DNA from: an uncultured Parabacteroides sp. | Lineage (GTDB): Bacteria; Bacteroidota; Bacteroidia; Bacteroidales; Tannerellaceae | NCBI RefSeq assembly: GCF_905196875.1 | Contig: NZ_CAJJWO010000034.1 | Coordinates: 1 to 56,483, forward strand | Direction: 5' to 3' | DNA length: 56,483 nucleotides | Part shown: one piece after another, positions 24,633 through 33,911 of the stretch | How the letters are laid out: the number at the start of each line of letters is the position of its first letter | Numbering within the stretch: position 1 is the first letter of the stretch | Program-made: the position numbers and the translations under genes | Notes under the pieces: model-generated | The model's input: only the letters and a program-made list of their open reading frames with translations | What the model was told of the DNA's origin: nothing | The model's database searches: none

Positions 24633-27320
24633 ATGAAACGAATTTTACTTTTTATCGTACTGGTATTATTTATATCCCGGTCGAACGCACAAATAGCTGC
24701 GATAGATGTTGATAAAGGTTCTGAAAAGACATCGGTAGAAGATATCATAATTGTATTTAAAATGCATTTTGATATTGGATATACGGACTGGTCGGAATCT
24801 ATATTGCAGAAATATGCTACTTCCATGATGGATGAAACCTTGCATTCGGTGGATGTAACGAGTAAGTTACCATCGGAACAACAGTTTGTGTGGACACTCC
24901 CCGGATGGCCTATGAAATATATCTTGGAAAATACGACGGCAGACCGGAAGTCGGGTATTGAGACAGCCCTGAAAGATGGACGTTTCAGGGTACATGCTCT
25001 TCCTTTTACTTACGAAACGGAGTCGAGCGACCTGGAAACGTTGGTTCGCGGAATGTCCTATTCTTCTCAGATCAACCGGACGTATGGACATCCGCTGACA
25101 AGAGGTGCTAAACTGACTGACGTTCCCAGTCATTCCTGGATTTTACCGACGCTGCTGATACAGGCTGGAGTAAAGATTTTACATATCGGATGTAATCCGG
25201 GGTCAGTTTCTCCGGAACTTCCGACATTATTCTGGTGGGAAGGTCCTGACGGCTCCCGGCTACTGACATTTAACTGGGCTGAATATTATGGATCAGGTGT
25301 TTTGCCGCCTGAAGGGTGGAAGCATAAAACATGGTTAGCCATGATCCATACACATGAAAATACCGGAGCTCCAAAGCCGGAAGAGGTTGCGACCGTATTG
25401 GAAGAAGCCCGTAAGAAAGTGCCGGGGGCCAGGGTCAGGATAGGACAACTGGAAGATTTCTATGATACATTGATGAAGGAAAATCCATCTATTCCTGTGG
25501 TACGCGGAGATATGCCCGACACCTGGATTCATGGTTATATGTCAATGCCCAAAGAGGTGAAGATCAATAAATCGATGCAGCGTCTGATCTATAATGAAGA
25601 GACCTTGAACACATTGCTGAAAGGCTGGAACGTGAAAGCGGAGCCTGTGAAACCGTATGTCGACAAGGCTATCGAGCAGTCGGTATTATTTGACGAACAT
25701 ACTTTCGGACTGGCAATCAGCCATGGTCACCAGGCTTTCTGGAAATATGGCGATCCGTTTGTAATAGATCGTGCGAAAGGTGCTTATGATTTTATTGAAG
25801 AATCATGGAATGAAAAGGCTAACCGTGTACATCGGTCGAAACAATATCTTATCCCCTCTTTGCGTAAAGACATGCGTAATCTGGCCAATGCCGTAGAAGG
25901 AGATGGGCAGAAGGTGGTGGTATATAACCCGTTACCTTGGAAACGTTCGGGTGTCGTTTCTTTGTTTATGGATGTGTATCAGAAGAAATTTACTGTTTAT
26001 GGATTGAAAGACGAACAGACCGGTAAGGTTATTCCTGCTTACAATGAGGGGAACTATCTTTCATTTACTGCTCATGATGTACCAACTTTGGGATATAAAA
26101 CATATTCGGTGATAACCGAGCCTGTTTCGGAAAAGGCTCATGCCATTCGTGTCGATCAGGCGGAAAATGTGATTGAGAATCCCTATTTCAAAGTCGTTAT
26201 TTCATCGGAAAACGGTGCTCTGTTGTCTGTTTGGGATAAGAAACGGCAGCAGGAGATGGTCGATACCCGCAATGAATACAGCTTTGGTGAGTTTATTCAT
26301 GAGAAGTTTGGTAATGAAGAGATCGAACGATATAACAAGACATACGTTAAACCGGGTCATCACGGTTGGGCAGATCAGGAGATGGGCCGTCCGGTCGATC
26401 CGGCTTTAAAGTATGAAATGGTAAAAGGTAAAGCTTTACGGATTGTTTATAATCAAACTGCACACTCGGTGGAAGCCACAGCCTTCTGCCGTACCGGTCG
26501 TGGTGAAGATTATACCTTGACCTATACGCTTTATGAAGATTCTCCTTATCTGGAAATCTGTTGGGGTATGCAGGGTAAGCGGGCCGATATGCAGCCGGAA
26601 GGCGGATGGCTGGCATTTCCTTTCAATGTCTCTCAGCCGACTTTTCATTTAGGACGTACGGGGGCTGTCGTTAATCCGGCTACGGATTTTATAAAGCGTT
26701 CTAATCATGATTATTATTTTCTGAATACAGGGATGGCTGTTGTCGACCCGAAAGGGATAGGATTCGGATTGAATACTCCGAATGCTCCGGCAGTCAGCCT
26801 GGATCGCCTGGGGCTATATCGTTTTACCGGTGACTTTATTCCTCAAAGACCGAATGTGTTTGTCAATCTATTCAATACCCAGTGGGGAACAAACTTTACA
26901 GAGTGGGTGGAAGGTGCCTTGTCGGCGAAGGTCTATTTATGGTCGGTCGATGAATATAAAAATGAGCCTTCATTGATTACTCCGACAGAAGAAACACGTG
27001 TGCCTCTTATAGCTGTTTACCGGGAAGGAAAAGGTGGCGAACTGCCTGTGTCGGCAGAAGGAATACAGTTGTCGAAGAAAGGAATTCTGGTTACAGCTTT
27101 CGGAGCCAATACGGACGGAGACGGAGACGTTCTGCGTGTCTGGGAACAGGCTGGGGATGCGGGTGAATGTGTGATCACATTACCTGACTGTGGTTATCGT
27201 ACGGCCCAGTATTGTAATTTGCGTGGAGAGCGTCAGGGAAAAGCTTTTCCTGTGAAGCAAAATAAAATAACTATTAACTTGAAGGCTTACCAGCCTTTAT
27301 CATTAATTCTGGAGAAATAA
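24633..27320 (+). CDS. GH38-like (DUF5054-type) exo-glycosidase, copy 1
   Basis: An 895-residue exported protein with a signal peptide (residues 1-19, SRSNAQ). The N-terminal 350 residues read as a divergent GH38 catalytic domain. His45 and Asp47 in KMHFDIGYTDW fit the HxD zinc ligands. Asp163 in LTDVPSHSW aligns with the GH38 nucleophile position before the ILPTLLIQAGV segment. LFWWEGPDGSRLLTF is the conserved substrate loop, and His356 in DEHTFG fits the last zinc ligand. Large beta-sandwich domains follow (PLPWKRSG onward). GH38 enzymes are retaining alpha-mannosidases, but this branch is far from characterised ones, so specificity is uncertain. It is very similar to the copy at 40691. Family A follows after four bases, so the three genes GH38-A-B should be cotranscribed. 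Confidence 0.82.
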   Translation: MKRILLFIVLVLFISRSNAQIAAIDVDKGSEKTSVEDIIIVFKMHFDIGYTDWSESILQKYATSMMDETLHSVDVTSKLPSEQQFVWTLPGWPMKYILENTTADRKSGIETALKDGRFRVHALPFTYETESSDLETLVRGMSYSSQINRTYGHPLTRGAKLTDVPSHSWILPTLLIQAGVKILHIGCNPGSVSPELPTLFWWEGPDGSRLLTFNWAEYYGSGVLPPEGWKHKTWLAMIHTHENTGAPKPEEVATVLEEARKKVPGARVRIGQLEDFYDTLMKENPSIPVVRGDMPDTWIHGYMSMPKEVKINKSMQRLIYNEETLNTLLKGWNVKAEPVKPYVDKAIEQSVLFDEHTFGLAISHGHQAFWKYGDPFVIDRAKGAYDFIEESWNEKANRVHRSKQYLIPSLRKDMRNLANAVEGDGQKVVVYNPLPWKRSGVVSLFMDVYQKKFTVYGLKDEQTGKVIPAYNEGNYLSFTAHDVPTLGYKTYSVITEPVSEKAHAIRVDQAENVIENPYFKVVISSENGALLSVWDKKRQQEMVDTRNEYSFGEFIHEKFGNEEIERYNKTYVKPGHHGWADQEMGRPVDPALKYEMVKGKALRIVYNQTAHSVEATAFCRTGRGEDYTLTYTLYEDSPYLEICWGMQGKRADMQPEGGWLAFPFNVSQPTFHLGRTGAVVNPATDFIKRSNHDYYFLNTGMAVVDPKGIGFGLNTPNAPAVSLDRLGLYRFTGDFIPQRPNVFVNLFNTQWGTNFTEWVEGALSAKVYLWSVDEYKNEPSLITPTEETRVPLIAVYREGKGGELPVSAEGIQLSKKGILVTAFGANTDGDGDVLRVWEQAGDAGECVITLPDCGYRTAQYCNLRGERQGKAFPVKQNKITINLKAYQPLSLILEK

Positions 27321-27324
27321 GCAA

Positions 27325-29631
27325 ATGAAATTCAATAAGTGTGTTTTTATATGTATTAGTTTTTTTGTATGCTCTGCTTTTATGCAGAATTTGTTGGCAG
27401 AACCTTCCGGGAGGAAGGTTCATGCTGATAAGAAAATTCCGCAGCTTTCAGAGAAAGGAAGCTGGTTACCGGCAGTGAAGGATGTAACTAAACATATCCG
27501 TTTGCTGGAGTGTTCTTACAATGAAGCCGAGTTAAAGCATTGTGAAGAGATCAATTCGTCCTCTGCCTGGGAGGTACGAACCGAACAGACAATGGCTAAT
27601 GGTGGCAAACTATATACTTTTTCTTTTACAGCCAGACAGGATATGAAAGATGCCGGTGTGGCAGTAGCATTCGACCGGTATAGTTGGACAAGCGATAACT
27701 ATGTGATGATCCCTTCTTCCGTTTATAACGGTAACAGGCAACGTATTGTCAACCGCTCGTATGCTACGGGGCTTGATAAGACAGATTATAACCGGAAGGA
27801 TCTGGTGCTGACTTCCAATCCGATTCCGCAGCTTTCTCCTGAGTTCGGAGCTTCCTCCCGTTTGGAGGTCAATGTCAGTAATGCGGCAACTCCTGCTATG
27901 ACGATGCTGGAACGGGGGAAGAAGTCCGGGACGATTTTATTGACTGACCAGGGTATCGAATGGAATAAGCAACTATTGGATCATGCTCTGATCGTTGAAG
28001 AAACACCGGATCGCAGTATCGCCTCTTTTGTCATCAGTGCTCCGGGTGTACGGGAGCGTAAACCGGAGTTTATTGGTTTCAGTAAAAGTCCTGACCGGGG
28101 AGTACAGGTGAAGAAAGGAGACAAAATCGTTATACGGGTTACCGAGATCGCTTTTCCCTGTGAAGATGTTCCGGAATTACTGGCGCGCTTTATGAAAGAT
28201 CGCAAACTGCATACTGCCGGGGAAGCTCCCCGTAATCTTATCCCGATGAGTGAGGTGCTGACACGGATGGTACGGAATATCGATGACCGTTATCATGTCG
28301 GTGACCAGTGGGAATATTATTGTCCGGAGAATGCCGACTGGATCTCTTACGGTTGGATTGGCGGTCTGATGAATACCTATCCGATGCTGGTTTTATGCGA
28401 TGAGGATCATTTGCGGAAAGTGAAAAATACGTTCGACTTCGGACTGCCGCGTGCAAAAGGGAAAAGCGGTTACTATTATGATGTTCTCGGATCGGACGGA
28501 AAAGTCTTATACCGTGATGCGGCTGTCAACAATCCGGGAATCGGCCTGACCCGTAAAAACGGCGATGTGCTTTACTGGATGGTCAAACAATTTATGTTAT
28601 TGAAGGAACAGGGGAAAGCTTCTGTTATCGATGCCGGTTGGGAAACGAATGTGCGTCTGTTGGCAGATGCCTTTGTCAATACCTGGAAAAAAGAGGGAAC
28701 ATGGGGTAATTATCTGAATGTGGAAACAGGCGACGTAGCTGTATACAATACGACGAGCGGAGCAATGGCAGTAGCCGGACTGGCTCTGGCTTCCGAATAT
28801 TATAAGAATCCCTCTTACCTGGAAGTTGCCTGCGAAGCTGCTGCGGATTATTACGATAATTTTGCTTTAGTCGGCTTTACTTCCGGTGGTTGTGGTGATA
28901 TCCTTCAAAATGCAGACTCTGAAACGGCGGTTGCTTTGCTTACTTCTTTAATGACACTTTATGAAGTGACGGGGAAAGAACAATATCTGAAACAATCAGC
29001 CGACCTTGCCAATCTATGTGCCACCTGGACCGTCTCTTTCCCTTACCGTCTGCCGGAAGATACTCCGCTGGCAAAACTGGGGGCCAATCTGACTGGTGCC
29101 GTTTGGGCAAGTACGCAGAATAAGCACGGAGCTCCGGGTTTTTGTACGCAGTCCGGAGATGCCTTGTTCAAACTATACCGTTCTACTGGCGATGTTTCTT
29201 ATGCAGAATTACTCCGTGACGTGATTCATGCCCATGCAGAAGGCATACAACCCAATGGAAAGATTACAGAACGTCTGACTTATTGTGATGCCGATAGCCG
29301 TGGCTCTCGCGGAGACGGGGGTAAGACCGGCTGGAATGAAACAAACGGTGCCATGATGGCATTGGAGATTCCGGGTATTTATGTTCGGACGGATCTCGGC
29401 TCCCTCTATGTCTTTGATCATGTAGAAGCAAAAGTAATCAAGCAGGACAAGAAACAATTAGTCTTGCAAATAATGAACCCGACCGCTTACGACGCTACCG
29501 TTACCTTTTTTGCCGAGAATGCGGAAGAGGCAGCTCGTCCGTTGGGCGACAATGCCTTCCTCGGATGGAAAGATAAAGTGACGGTAAAGGCGGGTAAGTC
29601 CGTAACCTATAAACTAAAAACAAATAAATAA
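27325..29631 (+). CDS. Uncharacterised exported family A protein, copy 2
   Basis: A 768-residue paralogue of the protein at 10476, about 19 residues longer, mainly at the N-terminus. A signal peptide spans residues 1-25 (MQNLLAEPS). It keeps all the stretches shared by the family (NYVMIPSSVYNGNRQRIVNR, SNPIPQLSPEFGA, GGCGDILQNADSET, GAVWASTQNKHGAPGFCT). The predicted plan is a beta-rich N-terminal half and a helical-repeat domain from about 320 to 690. It is packed four bases after the GH38-like gene and four bases before family B, which points to a shared task. No family name or reaction can be given; an (alpha/alpha)6-barrel glycosidase or lyase is the most likely class. Confidence 0.6.
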   Translation: MKFNKCVFICISFFVCSAFMQNLLAEPSGRKVHADKKIPQLSEKGSWLPAVKDVTKHIRLLECSYNEAELKHCEEINSSSAWEVRTEQTMANGGKLYTFSFTARQDMKDAGVAVAFDRYSWTSDNYVMIPSSVYNGNRQRIVNRSYATGLDKTDYNRKDLVLTSNPIPQLSPEFGASSRLEVNVSNAATPAMTMLERGKKSGTILLTDQGIEWNKQLLDHALIVEETPDRSIASFVISAPGVRERKPEFIGFSKSPDRGVQVKKGDKIVIRVTEIAFPCEDVPELLARFMKDRKLHTAGEAPRNLIPMSEVLTRMVRNIDDRYHVGDQWEYYCPENADWISYGWIGGLMNTYPMLVLCDEDHLRKVKNTFDFGLPRAKGKSGYYYDVLGSDGKVLYRDAAVNNPGIGLTRKNGDVLYWMVKQFMLLKEQGKASVIDAGWETNVRLLADAFVNTWKKEGTWGNYLNVETGDVAVYNTTSGAMAVAGLALASEYYKNPSYLEVACEAAADYYDNFALVGFTSGGCGDILQNADSETAVALLTSLMTLYEVTGKEQYLKQSADLANLCATWTVSFPYRLPEDTPLAKLGANLTGAVWASTQNKHGAPGFCTQSGDALFKLYRSTGDVSYAELLRDVIHAHAEGIQPNGKITERLTYCDADSRGSRGDGGKTGWNETNGAMMALEIPGIYVRTDLGSLYVFDHVEAKVIKQDKKQLVLQIMNPTAYDATVTFFAENAEEAARPLGDNAFLGWKDKVTVKAGKSVTYKLKTNK

Positions 29632-29635
29632 CTTT

Positions 29636-31918
29636 ATGATAGAATATAAAAAAGTCCTTTCATTATGCGCCGTTTCGTTGCTTCTTTTTAGTTGCACGAC
29701 CGAGAAGACTTGGGATTTTAATACCGACTATTTCAGTATCGGTATAAATGCCAAGGGGTATATAACCAATATGAAGAATACGACGGTTTCTCCTGCCCGC
29801 GAGTTCAGTCCGGAGGATAAGCCTTCTCCATTGATGTCATTGTACGATTCGGAGAAAAGGGTGTATTACACACCGCAAAATGCCGTTTTTGACGAAGTAA
29901 AACAGTGTTTTACGTTGACGTATCCGAACGGCTCTGTGGCGGAAGTCGCATTACAGCCCAATAGTAAATATTTTAAACTGACATTGAATAGCCTGGAACC
30001 GCGGAACGGTATCGATGCGATCCAATGGGGAAGCTATTATACAAACATCACTAACCTATTAGGTGAAATTATCGGTGTCGCCCGCGATACCAGCGATGTG
30101 GTGAATTACAGTATCGGCGTGCTCGCCCTCGACGACAATACATTGGGCGGTACACCCGATATCGAAGGCGATGCCGCCCCTTTCCAGTATATCATTCACA
30201 CGCCCGATAAAGAGCGATACCCCTTACCTGACAGCCTGCATGAAGGACAGGTGTTTACCCTGGGAGGGAATGGTATCAGCGATGTTGCCTTCTATGCGAA
30301 TAAGGAACCTTATTATCGGATTATGTACGGAAATGCGGCGATGGTGGATAGCCTGGGGCGTATCTTCCTGAATTATCAGTCGCGCGATCGTAGCGGGAAG
30401 CGGCAGGTTCATTATTCGCTGATACCCAATATGCCCGCCAATATCCCGAACCATATCGATGTGGAACCTATCCCCGGCATCGATTTTATAGGTTCTTCCA
30501 TTGCCTTGTGGGGAAGTCCCGACAGCACGGCTCTACTGGATGTGATACAAAATATCGTCTTGTCGGAAGGCTTGCCGTACCCGACCGTGAAAGGGAAATG
30601 GATCAAAGATCCCGCCGCTTATTCTCCCGATGTAATGACTAGTGGAAATCAGTACGACAGTATCATTTCTTATACGGCTAAACTGGGTTTCCCGGCTATT
30701 CATGCCTACGACCAGGGTTTCCTGCGTCCCGACAGGGCTAACGAAGGGTATCTGGACGGAAGAAACCATGAAAAGAAACCTTTCCGCTTTCAAGCGGGTA
30801 ACAAATCCCACCGCGAATTTGCCGATATGGCAGCAGAAAAAGGGATCATGCTGGGGCGTGTCAATATCACGAACTCGCTGGCTCCTGGCACGAAAGATGC
30901 CAGTCCTGTTCCTAGCGACAGCCTGTGCTATCAGCAGAAACGTGTCTTGATGAAAGACCTTTCTTCTGAAGATACCGTTATTATTGTCGACGATCCTGCG
31001 TATCTGGAAGAAATAGCCAGTTGGGAGGGACATTGTGAAAACCTGAATATGGTAAAGATCGGCGGCGAACTGATCCACTACCTCGGTGTATCCGAAACGG
31101 CTCCCTATACCCTGAAAAATGTGACCCGGGGCTATTGGGGAACCAAGGCTACCTCACATAAGGCGAATGATCCCGTCTATAAATTGCAGGTAACCATCAA
31201 TTACGGTTACGAAGGTATCATTCCGAATCTTGCCCTTCAGGATAAGATTGCCGAATATTATGCCGATGTATCCCACCTGTGCGGCGTAACCCTTTACGAC
31301 TTCGACGGACAGGAATTTCTGTTCAACAACGGTCATGGATATTACTCGGCCAAGCGTTTCTTCCGGAAGATGTTTGAACGGGCTGAAGAGTTGGGTGTGC
31401 CCTATATCCGTTTCTCGGGAGCTACCCTTTCGGAAGGTTCCTGGCATTACCAGAGTGTCTGGAATGTCGGAGGTGGCCGTAACCTTTATGACATCGATAC
31501 TCGGGAATGGGGAAGCACGACCAGTCAGGGAAAAGACCTGCGCGATGTTACTTACTCCAATTACTATCCGGTCTCTTTTGGCGGTAACTTTGCTATCAAA
31601 GATACCTCTACCGTCGAACAGTATGAGCATGTAGAGGCCATCTCGGTCGGTTACGGAGCTACTTATTTCCTGGCTATCGATCAGAAAGATGTAGAAAGCT
31701 GTCCGCAAAAAGAGCAGATATTCCAGGCCATCCGTACCTGGGAGGAGGCCCGCCATGCCGATGCCTTTCCCCGCTCTATAAAGAAGCTGTTGCGTGACCC
31801 GTCTTACGACTGGCGGTTGGAAGCCGGTGAAGACGGCAATAGTTGGACGTTATACCGACTTGTCGATGGTAAGAGAGTAGAAGCTTTCGCACTTAAAGGG
31901 GGAACAGCTAATTCGTAA
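29636..31918 (+). CDS. Uncharacterised family B lipoprotein, copy 2
   Basis: A 760-residue lipoprotein (LLLFSCTT, Cys near 20), close to the protein at 16257 over its whole length. Shared blocks include NGIDAIQWGSYYTNITNLLG, SIALWGSPDSTALLDVIQN, NSLAPGTKDASPVPSDS, TLYDFDGQEF and FSGATLSEGSWHYQS. The inserted beta module is also kept (KIGGELIHYLGV, NVTRGYWGT), near residues 440-520. Unlike the first copy its signal peptide is unrelated to that of GH120. Codon choice is richer in G and C at third positions than in the susCD genes. It is the last gene of the GH38-A-B operon and is followed by an elaborate inverted-repeat region. A TIM-barrel glycosidase is plausible but unproven. Confidence 0.6.
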   Translation: MIEYKKVLSLCAVSLLLFSCTTEKTWDFNTDYFSIGINAKGYITNMKNTTVSPAREFSPEDKPSPLMSLYDSEKRVYYTPQNAVFDEVKQCFTLTYPNGSVAEVALQPNSKYFKLTLNSLEPRNGIDAIQWGSYYTNITNLLGEIIGVARDTSDVVNYSIGVLALDDNTLGGTPDIEGDAAPFQYIIHTPDKERYPLPDSLHEGQVFTLGGNGISDVAFYANKEPYYRIMYGNAAMVDSLGRIFLNYQSRDRSGKRQVHYSLIPNMPANIPNHIDVEPIPGIDFIGSSIALWGSPDSTALLDVIQNIVLSEGLPYPTVKGKWIKDPAAYSPDVMTSGNQYDSIISYTAKLGFPAIHAYDQGFLRPDRANEGYLDGRNHEKKPFRFQAGNKSHREFADMAAEKGIMLGRVNITNSLAPGTKDASPVPSDSLCYQQKRVLMKDLSSEDTVIIVDDPAYLEEIASWEGHCENLNMVKIGGELIHYLGVSETAPYTLKNVTRGYWGTKATSHKANDPVYKLQVTINYGYEGIIPNLALQDKIAEYYADVSHLCGVTLYDFDGQEFLFNNGHGYYSAKRFFRKMFERAEELGVPYIRFSGATLSEGSWHYQSVWNVGGGRNLYDIDTREWGSTTSQGKDLRDVTYSNYYPVSFGGNFAIKDTSTVEQYEHVEAISVGYGATYFLAIDQKDVESCPQKEQIFQAIRTWEEARHADAFPRSIKKLLRDPSYDWRLEAGEDGNSWTLYRLVDGKRVEAFALKGGTANS

Positions 31919-31924
31919 GATAGT

Positions 31925-32005
31925 ACACTACTGTATTAAGTATAATAGCACTACTGTGTTGATAACCACGACATAGTAGTGTTATTGTATGTAGCACAGT
32001 AGTGT
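31925..32005. repeat. Nested dyad: four copies of an ACACTACTGT-type motif
   Basis: Copies lie at 31925-31934 and 31948-31957 in one orientation and at about 31971-31982 and 31996-32005 inverted, spaced by 23-24 bases. The inner pair and the outer pair can each base-pair, giving nested hairpins over about 80 bases. The position just after an operon suggests a terminator or RNA-stability element. Even spacing would also suit a regulator that binds repeated sites before the promoter at 32084. Confidence 0.6.
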
Positions 32006-32059
32006 TGTTTCGCTTTTGAAATAGATATTGTTGTAGGTACAGTAAATATTGGTTTTTTT

Positions 32060-32091
32060 ATTGTTTATATATTTGATAATCTGTATATTTG
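32060..32091 (+). promoter_or_regulatory. Candidate promoter for the GH43-GH2-GH3 operon
   Basis: A -7 box TATATTTG (32084-32091) lies 20 bases after ATTG (32060-32063), which resembles the -33 TTTG element of Bacteroidetes promoters. The spacing is in the usual range. The first gene starts 53 bases downstream. Confidence 0.5.
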
Positions 32092-32144
32092 CCGGGTAAG
32101 TTTAATTGAAAAACATAATAAAAGATCTAATTTATACAAGAAGT

Positions 32145-33881
32145 ATGAAACGTTTGTTGCTAACCTTTCTGATCGTTCCTTTATTGATCGGTTGTCAGGA
32201 TACTCGTCCGATTAAAGCAAAGATTGCTAAGTCTCCGAAAACCTTCTGTAACCCGGTAAACCTGAATTACCGGTTTATGAAAATAGATGGAGGTGAGGGA
32301 ATTCGGGAAGCTGCCGATCCGGTGGTTGTCTCGTTCAAAGAGAAATATTATTTGTTTGCCTCCAAGTCGTCAGGCTATTGGTATTCTGATAATTTTACCG
32401 ACTGGAGACATGTTTTTATCACCGACTCCGTATTGCCGATCGAGGATTATGCTCCCGGGCTTTTTATACACGAAGATTATCTTTATTATGTAGGTTCCAC
32501 CCATGGAAAAGGCATGTTGTACCGTTCGGCTGCTCCCGAAAAAGGCGAATGGGAACCGGTTAAAGAAATCTGGTCTTACTGGGATCCGGCCTTTTATGTG
32601 GAAGGGGATAACCTGTATATGTATTATGGTTGTTCTCCTGTCGATCCTATCTATGCACAGGTATTGGATCTGAATACATTGGAGGCCAAAACGGAGGTGG
32701 TCGCTTGTTTTAACAGCGATAAAGAAAATCATGGATGGGAGCGGACGGGGGAACTGAACGAACTTCCCCGCCGTCCTTATATCGAAGGAGCCTGGATGAC
32801 TGCCCGCCAGGGGAAGTATTATTTACAATATGCCGGTCCGGGAACCGAATGGAAATCGTATGCCGACGGAGTTTATGTAGGTACATCGCCTACCGGTCCG
32901 TTCACTTATGCGGAGAACAACCCTGTATCGTATAAACCGACCGGCTTTATCGGTGGTGCCGGACATGGTTGTCTCTTTACTGCCGGTAATGAAAATTATT
33001 GGAAGGCAGCCACCAATTCGATTTCCGTCCGCCACATGTTTGAACGGAGAGTTTCTTTTTATCCTGTCGGTTTCGACAAAGACGGTTATCTATATACAAA
33101 TACGTATTTAGGAGACTATCCGATGTTTCTGCCCGGAGGAAAGGAACAAGCGACCGGAGCTGTCCAACCCGGTTGGATGTTGCTTTCTTACCGGAAACCG
33201 GTAACGACCTCCTCCTCGCTGGACGGTTATCCGGCAGAGAACAGCGTAGATGAAGATGCCCGCACGGCCTGGGTTGCAGCAACGAATAATGAGACGGAAT
33301 GGTTGCAGGTCGATTTGCAACAGCTTGCATCTATCCAGGCTATCCAGGTAAACTTCGATGAATACGGGGCGAATCAGAGAGGTTTTGTTCCGGGTGTTTA
33401 CCAGAGTTATCAGATTTATGCCTCGGCTAACGGAGAGGATTGGTCGCCGGTTGTAGACTACAGTACTAAAAAAACGGATGCTCCTCACGATTATATCGAA
33501 TTCGAGGCACCGTTTAAGGCCCGTTATATTAAATTGCAAAATAAGGAATATACGGTATCGTCGAACCTTTCCGTCCGCGATTTGAGGATATTCGGCAATG
33601 GCCTGGGCAGTAAACCGCGTGCGGTAAATGATTTCACCGTACAACGGGATGAAACTGATCCTTGCAAGGTTAGCCTGAGCTGGAACGAGGTTCCGCATGC
33701 TCAGGGATATATCGTCCGTTATGGCATTGCAAAAGATAAGCTTTACAATAACTTCCAGGTGATGGGAGAAACAGTGCTGGAAATTGGCAGTCTGAATAAA
33801 GGTGTTACTTATTATTTTACAATAGATACTTATAATGAGAATGGTATAACCCAGACGTCTAAGATAGAAGTTTGCCAATAA
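32145..33881 (+). CDS. GH43-like glycosidase with F5/8-type C and fibronectin III domains (lipoprotein)
   Basis: A 578-residue lipoprotein when started at the ATG at 32145. That start gives a clean signal (MKRLLLTFLIVPLLIGCQ); an in-frame TTG 39 bases earlier would bury it. Residues about 35-340 form a GH43-type propeller with base Asp58 in AADPVVV, Asp147 in YWDPAFY and acid Glu214 in YIEGAWM. A discoidin/F5/8 type C (CBM32-like) sandwich is at about 350-490 (AENSVDEDARTAWVA, ARYIKLQNKEY) and an FN3 domain at about 495-578 (LSWNEVPHAQGYIVRYG). The C-terminal domains should bind sugars or space the enzyme. Likely an exo-acting arabinofuranosidase or xylosidase. The GH2 gene follows after 30 bases. 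Confidence 0.88.
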   Translation: MKRLLLTFLIVPLLIGCQDTRPIKAKIAKSPKTFCNPVNLNYRFMKIDGGEGIREAADPVVVSFKEKYYLFASKSSGYWYSDNFTDWRHVFITDSVLPIEDYAPGLFIHEDYLYYVGSTHGKGMLYRSAAPEKGEWEPVKEIWSYWDPAFYVEGDNLYMYYGCSPVDPIYAQVLDLNTLEAKTEVVACFNSDKENHGWERTGELNELPRRPYIEGAWMTARQGKYYLQYAGPGTEWKSYADGVYVGTSPTGPFTYAENNPVSYKPTGFIGGAGHGCLFTAGNENYWKAATNSISVRHMFERRVSFYPVGFDKDGYLYTNTYLGDYPMFLPGGKEQATGAVQPGWMLLSYRKPVTTSSSLDGYPAENSVDEDARTAWVAATNNETEWLQVDLQQLASIQAIQVNFDEYGANQRGFVPGVYQSYQIYASANGEDWSPVVDYSTKKTDAPHDYIEFEAPFKARYIKLQNKEYTVSSNLSVRDLRIFGNGLGSKPRAVNDFTVQRDETDPCKVSLSWNEVPHAQGYIVRYGIAKDKLYNNFQVMGETVLEIGSLNKGVTYYFTIDTYNENGITQTSKIEVCQ

Positions 33882-33911
33882 TAATATACATAGAAAACAA
33901 AAGATCTAAGA

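Noticed and set aside
32106..32144. A longer start (TTG at 32106) for the GH43-F5/8C-FN3 gene
   Set aside because: It would put 13 residues before a perfect lipoprotein signal peptide. The ATG at 32145 is better.
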